Shown one piece after another: positions 12,972-20,684 of a DNA stretch of 23,623 bases. The stretch's first letter is position 1. Each line of letters starts with the position of its first letter. The notes under the pieces were generated by a model that was not told the origin of the DNA, made no database searches, and saw nothing but the letters and a program-made list of their open reading frames with translations. A program made the position numbers and the translations under genes. The DNA is taken from contig DASWMO010000112.1 in the NCBI GenBank assembly GCA_036399715.1, positions 1 to 23,623 of the forward strand. The letters are read 5' to 3'. The DNA comes from DASVSE01 sp036399715 (GTDB lineage Bacteria > Bacteroidota > Rhodothermia > Rhodothermales > Rubricoccaceae).

Positions 12972-15848
12972 ATGGCCGAGATCACCGACGACGTGCTGCC
13001 CGACGACGGCGCGAGCCGCATCATCCCGATCAACATCGAGGATGAAATGAAGTCCTCCTACATCGACTACTCGATGTCGGTCATCGTGAGCCGGGCCCTG
13101 CCGGACGTCCGCGACGGCCTCAAGCCGGTCCAGCGGCGTGTGCTCTACGGGATGCAGGAGCTCGGGCTGGCCGCCGGGCGGGCCCACAAGAAGTCCGCCC
13201 GCATCGTCGGCGAGGTGCTCGGCAAGTACCACCCCCACGGCGACCAGTCGGTCTACGACGCGCTCGTGCGCATGGCGCAGGACTTCAACGTCCGCGGCCC
13301 GCTCGTCGACGGGCAGGGCAATTTCGGCTCGGTCGACGGCGACTCGGCGGCGGCGATGCGCTACACCGAGGCGCGGCTGACGCGGCTGAGCGAGGAGATC
13401 CTCCGGGACCTCGACAAGGACACGGTCGACTACACGCCCAACTTCGACGGCTCGCTCGAAGAGCCGTCCGTGCTCCCGGGCGCCGTCCCGACGCTCCTCC
13501 TCAACGGGGCGTCCGGCATCGCCGTCGGGATGGCGACGAACATCCCGCCGCACAACCTCGGCGAGCTCGTCGACGGCATCGTCGCGTACATCGACGACCG
13601 CGACATCGAGCTCGACGCGCTCATGCAGCACATCCCCGCCCCGGACTTCCCGACAGGCGGGGTGATCTACGGCGCCTCGGGCGTGCGCGAGGCGTACCGG
13701 ACCGGGCGCGGGCGGTGCGTCATCCGGGCCAAGATGCACGAGGAGACGATCAAGCGCCGCGGCGAGGGCCAGGAGCGCGCGGCCCTCGTCGTGACGGAGA
13801 TCCCGTACCAGGTCAACAAGAGCACGCTCATCGAGAAGATCGCCCACGCGGTCCGCGACAAGAAGATCGAGGGCATCTCAGACCTCCGCGACGAGTCGGA
13901 CCGCGACGGGATGCGGATCGTGATGGAGCTCCGTCGCGATGCCGTGACGGCCGTCACGCAGAACCAGCTCTTCAAGCACACCCAGCTCCAGCAGACGTTC
14001 GGCGTCAACATGGTCGCGCTCGTCGCAGGCCGCCCGCGGACGCTCGGGCTCAAGGAGCTCATCCAGTACTACGTCGAGCACCGCCACGAGATCGTCGTCA
14101 GAAGGACCGTCTACGAGCTCCGCAAGGCCGAGGAGCGGGCGCACATCCTCGACGGGCTCGTGCTCGCGCTCGACCACCTCGACGCGATCATCGCGATCAT
14201 CCGGCACTCCGAGGACACCGAGGCGGCCAAGCGGAACCTCATGGCGGGCCTCTACCCGCAGCGCCTGACGGCCGACCAACTCCAGCGGCTCGGCCTGCCC
14301 GCACAGGCCCCGGTCCAGATCACCGGCCGCCGTGACGAGGCGCTCGCCGAGGACCTCCGCGAGGACTTCGTCCCGCAGCCCTGGCTTTCGGATGCCCAGG
14401 CGGATGCCATCCTCGCCCTCCGCCTCTCGCGCCTGACCGGGCTGGAGCGCGGCAAGATCGCCGAGGAGTACGCCGAGATCCTCCGCGAGATCGAGCGCCT
14501 GCGGTCCATCCTCGCGAGCGAGCCGCTCCGGATGCGGATCATCCAGGACGAGCTTCTCGACATCAAGGAGCGCTTCGCAAATGCCCGGCGGACCGAGATC
14601 GACCTCTTCGGCGGCGGCGACATGGAGGACGAGGACCTTATCGAGGACGACCACGGCGTCGTCACGATCACGCACCAGGGCCTCGTCAAGCGGACGAGCG
14701 CGGACGAGTACCGCACGCAGGGCCGCGGCGGGCGCGGCCTGCGCGGGCTCGGGCAGCGCGACGAGGACTTCGTCTCGCACCTCTTCACGGCCTCGGCTCA
14801 CGACTACCTGCTCTTCTTCACGGACCACGGCCGCTGCTACTGGCTGCGCGTCTTCCAGGTCCCCGAGGGCTCGCGGACGGCCAAAGGCCGCTCGGTCCGC
14901 AACCTCGTCCAGATCGCACAGGACGACGTCATCCGGGCCGTGCTCGTCGTCAAGAAGGACGACTTCCGCAGCGCGGACTTCCTGACGTCGCACTACGTGC
15001 TCATGGCGACCCGCGAGGGCCTCGTCAAGAAGACCCCGCTGGAGGCATTCAGCCGCGTCCGCGCCGACGGCATCATCGCCATCGACATCGTCGACGGGGA
15101 CGAACTCATCGAGGCCAAGCTCACGACGGGCACGTCCGAGGTGCTCCTCGGGTCGACCGCCGGCCGCGCGATCCGCTTCAACGAGGGCGACGTGCGCTCG
15201 ATGGGCCGCAAGAGCCGCGGCGTGCGCGGGATGCGCCTCGGCGAGGGCGAGCAGATCGTCGGCATGGTCGTCTCGAACGACGACGCGGCGCACATCCTCA
15301 CAGTCTCGGCCAACGGCTACGGCAAGCAGACCGTCGTCGGCGAGTTCCGCTACCAGGGCCGCGGCGGCTCGGGCGTGCTCGCGATGAAGACGACCGACAA
15401 GACGGGCCGCCTCGTCGCCCTGAAGCACGTCGCCGACGGCGACGAGCTGATGATCGCGACCGAGGCGGGACTCATGATCCGCATGGCCGTCGCCGACGTC
15501 TCGACGCTGAGCCGCAACACGCAGGGCGTGCGCGTGATCGCGCTCCGCGACGGCGACGCCATCGCCGACGTGGCGGCCGTCGCCATCGAGGCGGGCGTCT
15601 CTACTGCGGACAGCATCGCCTCGGGCGACGGCGCCTCCGGTCCCCTCTCCTCCACTTCCCGCCCCACGATGGACGACGATCTTTCCGACGACCTCACCGC
15701 GGACCCACTCGCGGACGATCCCGACGCACTTGACGACGCGGGACTCGACAGCGACGCCGACGTCGAGGACGACTTCAGCGGCGACCACGGCCTCGGCGAC
15801 GGGACGGGCGAGGGCCTCGACGGCGAGCCGCTCGACGACGAGGCGTAG
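12972..15848 (+). CDS. gyrA: DNA gyrase subunit A
   Basis: Breakage-reunion subunit of gyrase, which introduces negative supercoils with GyrB. The 958-residue protein has the N-terminal winged-helix/tower domain with KPVQRRVLYGM and the catalytic Tyr131 in AMRYTEARL, then a C-terminal beta-pinwheel. The GyrA box, QGRGGRG (583-589), marks gyrase rather than topoisomerase IV; a related QGRGGSG recurs later. The quinolone region reads KYHPHGDQSVYDALVRM: residue 92, equivalent to Escherichia coli Ser83, is Gln, while the Asp87 equivalent (Asp96) is kept. Residues 900-958 form an acidic tail with 25 Asp/Glu and no Lys/Arg. ATG at 12972 begins MAEITDDVLP, followed by the conserved region at about residue 20. 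The gene is alone, without gyrB, and converges on the histidine kinase gene 21 bp downstream. Confidence 0.98.
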   Translation: MAEITDDVLPDDGASRIIPINIEDEMKSSYIDYSMSVIVSRALPDVRDGLKPVQRRVLYGMQELGLAAGRAHKKSARIVGEVLGKYHPHGDQSVYDALVRMAQDFNVRGPLVDGQGNFGSVDGDSAAAMRYTEARLTRLSEEILRDLDKDTVDYTPNFDGSLEEPSVLPGAVPTLLLNGASGIAVGMATNIPPHNLGELVDGIVAYIDDRDIELDALMQHIPAPDFPTGGVIYGASGVREAYRTGRGRCVIRAKMHEETIKRRGEGQERAALVVTEIPYQVNKSTLIEKIAHAVRDKKIEGISDLRDESDRDGMRIVMELRRDAVTAVTQNQLFKHTQLQQTFGVNMVALVAGRPRTLGLKELIQYYVEHRHEIVVRRTVYELRKAEERAHILDGLVLALDHLDAIIAIIRHSEDTEAAKRNLMAGLYPQRLTADQLQRLGLPAQAPVQITGRRDEALAEDLREDFVPQPWLSDAQADAILALRLSRLTGLERGKIAEEYAEILREIERLRSILASEPLRMRIIQDELLDIKERFANARRTEIDLFGGGDMEDEDLIEDDHGVVTITHQGLVKRTSADEYRTQGRGGRGLRGLGQRDEDFVSHLFTASAHDYLLFFTDHGRCYWLRVFQVPEGSRTAKGRSVRNLVQIAQDDVIRAVLVVKKDDFRSADFLTSHYVLMATREGLVKKTPLEAFSRVRADGIIAIDIVDGDELIEAKLTTGTSEVLLGSTAGRAIRFNEGDVRSMGRKSRGVRGMRLGEGEQIVGMVVSNDDAAHILTVSANGYGKQTVVGEFRYQGRGGSGVLAMKTTDKTGRLVALKHVADGDELMIATEAGLMIRMAVADVSTLSRNTQGVRVIALRDGDAIADVAAVAIEAGVSTADSIASGDGASGPLSSTSRPTMDDDLSDDLTADPLADDPDALDDAGLDSDADVEDDFSGDHGLGDGTGEGLDGEPLDDEA

Positions 15849-15869
15849 CGGCCGGCGGCCCGCTGCGGC

Positions 15870-17117
15870 CTACGCGGCGGCGAGCGGCAGGCGGACGTGG
15901 AACGTGCTCCCGCGGCCCGGCCCGGCGCTCGTCGCCCACAGCCGGCCGCCGTGGCGCAGCACGACCGACCGCGCCAGCGCCAGCCCGACACCGAGGCCCT
16001 CGCGCGAGCGTGTGTCGGGCGCCTCGGCCTGCACGAACGGCTCGAAGATGCGCTCTAGGTCGTCGGCTGCGAGGCCGCGGCCGGTGTCGCACACACGGAC
16101 GGTCACGCGGCCGTCGCCCGCCTCGGCATCGATCCAGACACGGCCCTCCGGCGGCGTGAAGGCGTCCGCGTTGTCGAGCAGGTGCTGGAAGGCGAGGCGC
16201 AGCCGCCGCGCGTCGCCGGCGACGTGGAGCGGCTCGGGCGGCAGCACGACGTCGATCGTGCGGCGAGGCGCGGCGTCCGACGGGCCACCGAGGCCCACGA
16301 CGATCTCGGCGAGCGGAACCGGCAGGCCGTCCGCGATCCCCGTCTCGTCGCCCGGCGACGCCAGTTCGTCGAGCGTCTCGACGATGTCGGTCATGTGCCG
16401 TGCCGCGGCTAGAATCTCCGCGATGGCCTCACGCTGGTTCTCCACGTCGTCATCGGCGAGGGCCTGCGCGTAGCCCTGCACGGCCGCGAGCGGCGTCCGG
16501 AGCTCGTGCGAGGCGACCGTGACAAAGTCGGCGCGGACGCGGTCGAGCGCTTCGAGGCGCCGGTTGGCCTGCTGGAGCGCGCGCTGCTGCGTCGCGTTGC
16601 GGACGGCGGCGGCGGCCTGCGCGGCGATGACGCGCAGCGTTTCGACGTCGGCCGCGTCGAAGGCGCCCGCACGCGCGTTGAGGGCTTCGAGCACACCGAC
16701 GGGCGCCCCGTCGGCCCGCATCGGGACGGCGAGGAGTGACCGGACCTCGACGCCAGCGGCCTCGGCCGGGGCGTCGAAGTGACGCGCGTCGGGGTCGGCG
16801 GCCATCACGACGCGGTCGTCGCGGAAGGCGGCGCCGGCGAGGCTGCCGTCGAGGGGGACGCGGATGTGCGTCAGAGCAGCCCGGTTGCGGCCCGTCGCGG
16901 CGGCGAAGCGGAGGCCGCCCGTCGCGTCGTCGGCGAGCAGGAGCGCGGCCTGCTCGCAGCCAAGCGCCGTCGTGACGGTGTCGAGAATGTCCGAGAGCAA
17001 CTGGTCGATGTCGCCGACGGTGGTCAGGGCAATGCTCAGGTCCAGCACCCGGCGCAGGCGCGCGATGGCGACCTCGGACGGCTCGTCTGGGCGTGGGAGC
17101 GGCGTCGTCTCGGTCAT
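15870..17117 (-). CDS. GAF-domain sensor histidine kinase (catalytically intact paralogue)
   Basis: A 415-residue cytoplasmic-looking kinase with no membrane segments. A GAF domain spans about 35-175, a short coiled linker 175-195, the dimerisation/phosphoacceptor helix holds FVTVASHELRTPLAAVQGYA (198-217; His204), and the HATPase_c domain has the N-box HLLDNADAF (312-320; Asn316), G1 CDTGRGLA (343-350), F-box FEPFVQ (358-363) and G2 GLGVGLALA (374-382). All residues for autophosphorylation and ATP binding are present. The ATG at 17117 is chosen; the open frame continues about 50 codons upstream with Arg-rich sequence that overlaps the neighbouring gene. It lies 23 bp downstream of a paralogue lacking these motifs and is last in the pfkB-DUF3095-kinase-kinase cluster. 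No response regulator gene is near. The GAF ligand is unknown. Confidence 0.93.
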   Translation of the reverse strand: MTETTPLPRPDEPSEVAIARLRRVLDLSIALTTVGDIDQLLSDILDTVTTALGCEQAALLLADDATGGLRFAAATGRNRAALTHIRVPLDGSLAGAAFRDDRVVMAADPDARHFDAPAEAAGVEVRSLLAVPMRADGAPVGVLEALNARAGAFDAADVETLRVIAAQAAAAVRNATQQRALQQANRRLEALDRVRADFVTVASHELRTPLAAVQGYAQALADDDVENQREAIAEILAAARHMTDIVETLDELASPGDETGIADGLPVPLAEIVVGLGGPSDAAPRRTIDVVLPPEPLHVAGDARRLRLAFQHLLDNADAFTPPEGRVWIDAEAGDGRVTVRVCDTGRGLAADDLERIFEPFVQAEAPDTRSREGLGVGLALARSVVLRHGGRLWATSAGPGRGSTFHVRLPLAAA

Positions 17118-17140
17118 CGGGCGGCGGGGCTGGCGGCGAG

Positions 17141-18376
17141 TTACAGAGCCGCCGGGCCCATGGCGAGCGGGAGCGAAAGCTCGACCTCGCCACCGACCGC
17201 CCGCACGCGGCCTCCGTCGCGCTCGACGAGGACGCGGGCGACGACGAGGTCGAGGCCGTCCTCGCACTTGCCCGCCGCGGCTGAGCCGCAGACCTTCACG
17301 ACGGCCTCAGATCCAACGAGGGCCGCGCGGACGGTCACTTCGCCGCCGGCCGCGTGCGCGGCAGACGCCGCCTCGGCGACGAGGTGGACGAGCGCGAGGC
17401 GCAGCCGCCGCTGGTTCGCCACGACGACGACGGCCTCGGCGGGCAGGTCGAGAACGATGCGGACGGACGGGTGCACCTCGTGTGACGCCTCGCGGAGGAG
17501 CCCTTGCAGGACCACCGGCTCCACACTCAGCCGCGCGCCCGACTCGGAGAGCGCGCCGGCTTCGGCGACGGGACGCACGAGGGCCTGCATCCGCGCGACG
17601 GCGGCGAGAATGTCGGCCGCGGCGCGATCGACGTCGTCGCCATGTGACCCGCGAAGGCCTTCAGCAGCCGACTGGACCGTCTCGAGCGGCGCGCGGAATC
17701 CCTCGCTCGTGAGCGCGAGCAGGCGGCCGTTGAGCTGGTCCAGATGCGCCAGGCGCGCATGGGCGCGCTCGAGCGAGTGCCGCTGCCGGGCGGCGTGGAC
17801 CGCGACGGCCGCCTGCGACGCGACGGCCATGAGCAGCTCGATGTCGGACTCGGTGAAGGCGCCCTCGTGCGGGTCGAGCGCTTCGAGGACGCCAACCGGC
17901 TGCCCGTCAATCCGCATCGGGACGCCGGCGATGGCGCGCGGGCGGTATCCCGCCTGTTCGGCGGGCTCGGCAAAGTGCCGCGTGTCGCGCTGCACGTCGG
18001 CGGCGATGAGCGGGCGGTTCTCGCGGAAAATGGCCCCGGCGAGGCTGCCGTGGAGCGGGACCGGGATCTGGGCGAGCGTCTCGGTCTCCTCGCTCGTCGC
18101 GGCGACGAAGCGGAGTTGGCGCGCGGACGTGTCGTAGAGCAGCACGGACGCCCGCCCGCAGTCCAGCAGGTCCGTCGTCGCGTCGAGGATGACGGCGAGC
18201 ACGTCGGCGATGTCGCGGGGCGTCCCGATCTCGATGCAGAGGTCGAGCAGGCGCTGCGCCGCGGCCGGCGAGACACCCGGGGCTGAGGTGGCCGGCGAGG
18301 CAGCGGGGTCTACGGTCGTGTCGGGCAAGGGCGGCGGAGAGTCCGGAAGAGGGTCGCGGCGCGCCGTCGGGCGCAT
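17141..18376 (-). CDS. GAF-domain pseudo-histidine kinase (catalytic motifs lost)
   Basis: Paralogue of the following kinase, of almost the same length (411 against 415 residues). The GAF domain is well conserved: VPLHGSLAGAIFRENRP and GVPMRIDGQPVGVLEAL both have near-identical counterparts next door. The kinase half can be aligned through RRLRLALVHLV and R-D-GGR but has lost every catalytic motif. The H-box reads ALTSEGFRAPLETVQ, putting Glu225 where the phosphoacceptor His should be. The N-box Asn is replaced (HLVAEAASA; Glu335), G1 CDTGRG is CGSAAAG, and G2 GLGVGLA is GLDLVVA. It is therefore predicted unable to autophosphorylate or bind ATP normally. Start ATG at 18376 lies 13 bp after the DUF3095 stop; the first 40 residues are Pro/Ala-rich. 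It is probably a regulator or heterodimer partner of the intact kinase, which is inference. Confidence 0.88.
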   Translation of the reverse strand: MRPTARRDPLPDSPPPLPDTTVDPAASPATSAPGVSPAAAQRLLDLCIEIGTPRDIADVLAVILDATTDLLDCGRASVLLYDTSARQLRFVAATSEETETLAQIPVPLHGSLAGAIFRENRPLIAADVQRDTRHFAEPAEQAGYRPRAIAGVPMRIDGQPVGVLEALDPHEGAFTESDIELLMAVASQAAVAVHAARQRHSLERAHARLAHLDQLNGRLLALTSEGFRAPLETVQSAAEGLRGSHGDDVDRAAADILAAVARMQALVRPVAEAGALSESGARLSVEPVVLQGLLREASHEVHPSVRIVLDLPAEAVVVVANQRRLRLALVHLVAEAASAAHAAGGEVTVRAALVGSEAVVKVCGSAAAGKCEDGLDLVVARVLVERDGGRVRAVGGEVELSLPLAMGPAAL

Positions 18377-18389
18377 GCGCCAATATCCG

Positions 18390-19571
18390 TCAGCCGGCGG
18401 GCGCGGTTCCGCGCGCGGCGAGTTCTTTGGTGCGCCGTTTGAACGGGACCGCCGCCGCGGTGTAGCCGCCGCCCGCGCCGTCGACAAAGTGGACCTGCCG
18501 GCCCATCCGCTCGTAGACGAGGCACGTCAGGATGGCGCGGTCCGAGACGTGGACACCGTAGGCGAGCGTGCCCGCGGCAAAGCCCGCGTCGAGGGCGGCT
18601 TCGAGGCGCGCGCGCTGCTCTGGCGTCCCAGCGAGGATCATCCGGAGCACGCCGTCGAACTTGCGGTAGTCCGTCGAGGCGCGGAGCAGCGCGGGGTACT
18701 GGCCCCAGTCGGTCTCGGACGTCTTCTTCTTACGCTGGACGAGGTGGCGGCCGAGGACGTTGCGGAGCCACAGCTCGGCCGTGTAGCGGCGGCGGGCGGC
18801 GGGCCGGCGGAGGCTCGCCTCGGGCGCGAAGCGGGCCGCATCCGAGGACAGCCGCAGGCGGTCGAGGGCGACCGGGTGCATGGTCTCGCCGGGCCCGTAG
18901 ATCTCTTCAACGGCCGCGAGGACGCTGCGGTACACGTCGGTTGCGCCGGGCCCGTCGACGGCAGCGACGAGGAGCGAGACCGTCTCGCCGTGCGGGCTCA
19001 CGACGTCCTCCCAGCGGCACTCGAGGCCCGCGTACGGGTCCGCGTTCTCGGCCGGCGCGGCCGTCGAGGCATAGAGCGCGGCCGTCTCGGGGCTCTTGAT
19101 CTGCGCCTCGGCCCACCCGAGTCCGCTGCCGGTGAGGAGCGCCTGCGCGTAGCCGGGGGCGACCTGCAGGCGCGCGATGGCGAGGTCGTGGCCCGCGGCG
19201 CGGATCTCGGCAACGGTCACGTGTCCGACGCGCAGCCGCAGCGAGAGCCGCGTGCCCGCGTGGTGCTGGAGCGCGGCGAGCGCGGCGAGCGCGGGCGCGA
19301 CAAGGGCGGGCGGGAGGACGAGCGTCGCGCCGTCGCCGCCAAAGACGAACGGCACGTCCTCGCGGCCGACAGCGTTGAGGACGGCCGCAATGGACGCCGC
19401 GCCGACGTAGTTCACGTCGCGGTAACGCCCGGCCTGCACGGCGACGGTCGAGCCGACGACGTCGGCGATGACGACCGTCCAGGCGTCCGGGACGGGCGTG
19501 TAGGCGTCGGGCTCGGCGAGGCGCTCGAAGCGGCCGATCGCCGGGAGGTCCGTGTAGAACGTGTCGGTCAT
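18390..19571 (-). CDS. DUF3095-family protein (cyclase-like fold predicted)
   Basis: A 393-residue protein that I match to DUF3095 by its N-terminal pattern: FYTDLPAIGRFERL (5-18), PVPDAWTVVIADVVGST (26-42), AGRYRDVNYVGAASI (47-61) and PFVFGGDGATLVLP (74-87). In class III nucleotidyl cyclases and GGDEF proteins, an acidic residue before the first loop and one in the second hairpin bind metal; here Asp37 and Asp80 sit at such places. Some DUF3095 proteins are labelled adenylate cyclases in databases, but I know of no proof, so activity here is inference. The C-terminal half (about 230-393) contains a K-K-K-T basic patch, DYRKFDGVLRM and a C-terminal tail. Start ATG at 19571 is chosen at the family N-terminus; the frame continues upstream as an antisense-like Ser/Arg run. 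It lies 58 bp after pfkB and 13 bp before the pseudokinase. Confidence 0.82.
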   Translation of the reverse strand: MTDTFYTDLPAIGRFERLAEPDAYTPVPDAWTVVIADVVGSTVAVQAGRYRDVNYVGAASIAAVLNAVGREDVPFVFGGDGATLVLPPALVAPALAALAALQHHAGTRLSLRLRVGHVTVAEIRAAGHDLAIARLQVAPGYAQALLTGSGLGWAEAQIKSPETAALYASTAAPAENADPYAGLECRWEDVVSPHGETVSLLVAAVDGPGATDVYRSVLAAVEEIYGPGETMHPVALDRLRLSSDAARFAPEASLRRPAARRRYTAELWLRNVLGRHLVQRKKKTSETDWGQYPALLRASTDYRKFDGVLRMILAGTPEQRARLEAALDAGFAAGTLAYGVHVSDRAILTCLVYERMGRQVHFVDGAGGGYTAAAVPFKRRTKELAARGTAPAG

Positions 19572-19629
19572 GCGCGCCGAACGCCTGCCCGCCGCCGGGG
19601 TGCCCGCCGCATCAGGCGCCTGCGGTGCC

Positions 19630-20574
19630 TCAGGACGCCGCGCCGACGGCGATGCCCTCGGGCACGGCCGAGAGGCGGCGGAAGGCGTCGAGGCGCTCGT
19701 CGAGGTCCGCCGGGGTGACGGCCGCGAGCGCGTCGGTGCCGAACGCCTCGACGACGACGGACGCGAGCGCGCTCCCGACGACGATGGCCTGCCGCATCGC
19801 GGGCGCGTCGTAGGCGCCGATGCGGAGCAGGTGGCCGGCGAAGCCGCCGAGGAACGTGTCGCCGGCCCCGGTCGGGTCCACGACGTCGGCGAGCGGGAGC
19901 GCAGGCACGGCGAAGACGTCGTCGTCGCAGAAGAGGAGCGCGCCGTGCTCACCCTTCTTGATCACGACCACGCGCGGGCCCATCGCACGGATGACGGCCG
20001 CGGCGCGGACGAGGTTGGGGACGCCCGAAAGCTCGCGTGCCTCGGCGTCGTTGACCATCAGCACGTCCACGCGGGCGAGCGTCGCGAGGAGCGCCTCCCG
20101 GGCCGAGGCGATCCAGAAGTTCATCGTGTCCGCGATCACGAGGTCCGGCGGGCCGTTCTCGCTCGCCTGGTCGATGACGGCCGACTGGACGGTCGGGTCG
20201 AGGTTGCCGAGGCAGACGATGCGCGGGTGGCGGTAGGCCGCGGGCAGGTCCGGCGTAAACGTCGCGAGGACGTTGAGGTGCGTCGCGAGCGTGTCGCGCG
20301 TGTTGAGGTCGTCGTGGTAGCGGCCGGCCCAGAAGAACGTCTTGCCGGCCGCGTCGCGGACGATGCCATCCGTGTCGACGCCGCGGTCGCGGAGCGTCTC
20401 GAGGTGCGCCTCGGGAAAGTCCGCCCCGACGACGGCGTTGACGTGGACGGGCCCGGCGAGCAGCCGCGCCGCGAGGGCGGCGTAGGTCGCGGAGCCGCCG
20501 AGGATACGCTCGGCGCGGCCGAACGGGGTCTCGACGGTGTCGAACGCGACGGTGCCGACGACGAGGATGCTCAT
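19630..20574 (-). CDS. PfkB-family sugar/nucleoside kinase
   Basis: A 314-residue ribokinase-type kinase that phosphorylates a hydroxymethyl group of a sugar or nucleoside with ATP. Near the N-terminus is the glycine pair with ILGGSATYAALAARLL (24-39). Around the active site are ADTMNFWI (148-155), NDAEARELSG (175-184, the NxxE metal-binding motif) and VVDPTGAGDTFLGGFAGH (231-248). The last motif contains the anion hole and catalytic base Asp239. This type of PfkB protein is common in Bacteroidota and is often labelled only as sugar kinase; the substrate is not readable. It starts at ATG 20574 with a promoter-like TATCTTCG 23 nt upstream and heads the cluster ending in the histidine kinase. 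Whether its activity links to the signalling genes or merely shares a transcript is unknown. Confidence 0.93.
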   Translation of the reverse strand: MSILVVGTVAFDTVETPFGRAERILGGSATYAALAARLLAGPVHVNAVVGADFPEAHLETLRDRGVDTDGIVRDAAGKTFFWAGRYHDDLNTRDTLATHLNVLATFTPDLPAAYRHPRIVCLGNLDPTVQSAVIDQASENGPPDLVIADTMNFWIASAREALLATLARVDVLMVNDAEARELSGVPNLVRAAAVIRAMGPRVVVIKKGEHGALLFCDDDVFAVPALPLADVVDPTGAGDTFLGGFAGHLLRIGAYDAPAMRQAIVVGSALASVVVEAFGTDALAAVTPADLDERLDAFRRLSAVPEGIAVGAAS

Positions 20575-20597
20575 GGGGATGCGAGGACGGTCAGCGA

Positions 20598-20605
20598 CGA
20601 AGATA
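20598..20605 (-). promoter_or_regulatory. Candidate -7 promoter element for the pfkB-DUF3095-kinase cluster
   Basis: On the minus strand this reads TATCTTCG, 23 nt before the pfkB ATG, one base different from the gyrA element TATCTTTG. It lies just downstream (in minus direction) of the terminator of the preceding gene, so it would be the natural start of the four-gene transcript. Confidence 0.45.
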
Positions 20606-20625
20606 ACCGGCCGGCCCGATGCGAA

Positions 20626-20659
20626 ACGGGGGCGGCGCCGCAGATGGCACCGCCCCCGT
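20626..20659 (-). terminator. Rho-independent-like terminator after the one-TM hypothetical gene
   Basis: A 10-bp arm (20626-20635) pairs with 20650-20659; inside it, GCC (20637-20639) pairs with GGC (20646-20648) across the 6-nt loop 20640-20645. The one mismatch between arms is C/A on the plus strand and so a U-G wobble in minus-strand RNA, giving an unbroken 14-pair helix. On the minus strand the arm is followed by a short T-run (GTTTCG). The hairpin lies 25 bp after the stop of the hypothetical gene. Confidence 0.7.
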
Positions 20660-20684
20660 AGACGCTAGGCTGGCGCAGGCTGCG

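Noticed and set aside
13878..15788. 636-codon minus-strand open frame opposite gyrA
   Set aside because: Composition is Asp/Arg/Val-Leu shadow-like without motifs; GyrA on the plus strand is certain.
15846..15872. GC-rich short inverted repeat in the 21-bp convergent gap between gyrA and the histidine kinase gene
   Set aside because: Best stem is only 5 bp (AGCGG with CCGCT) with no T-run; not enough to call a terminator.
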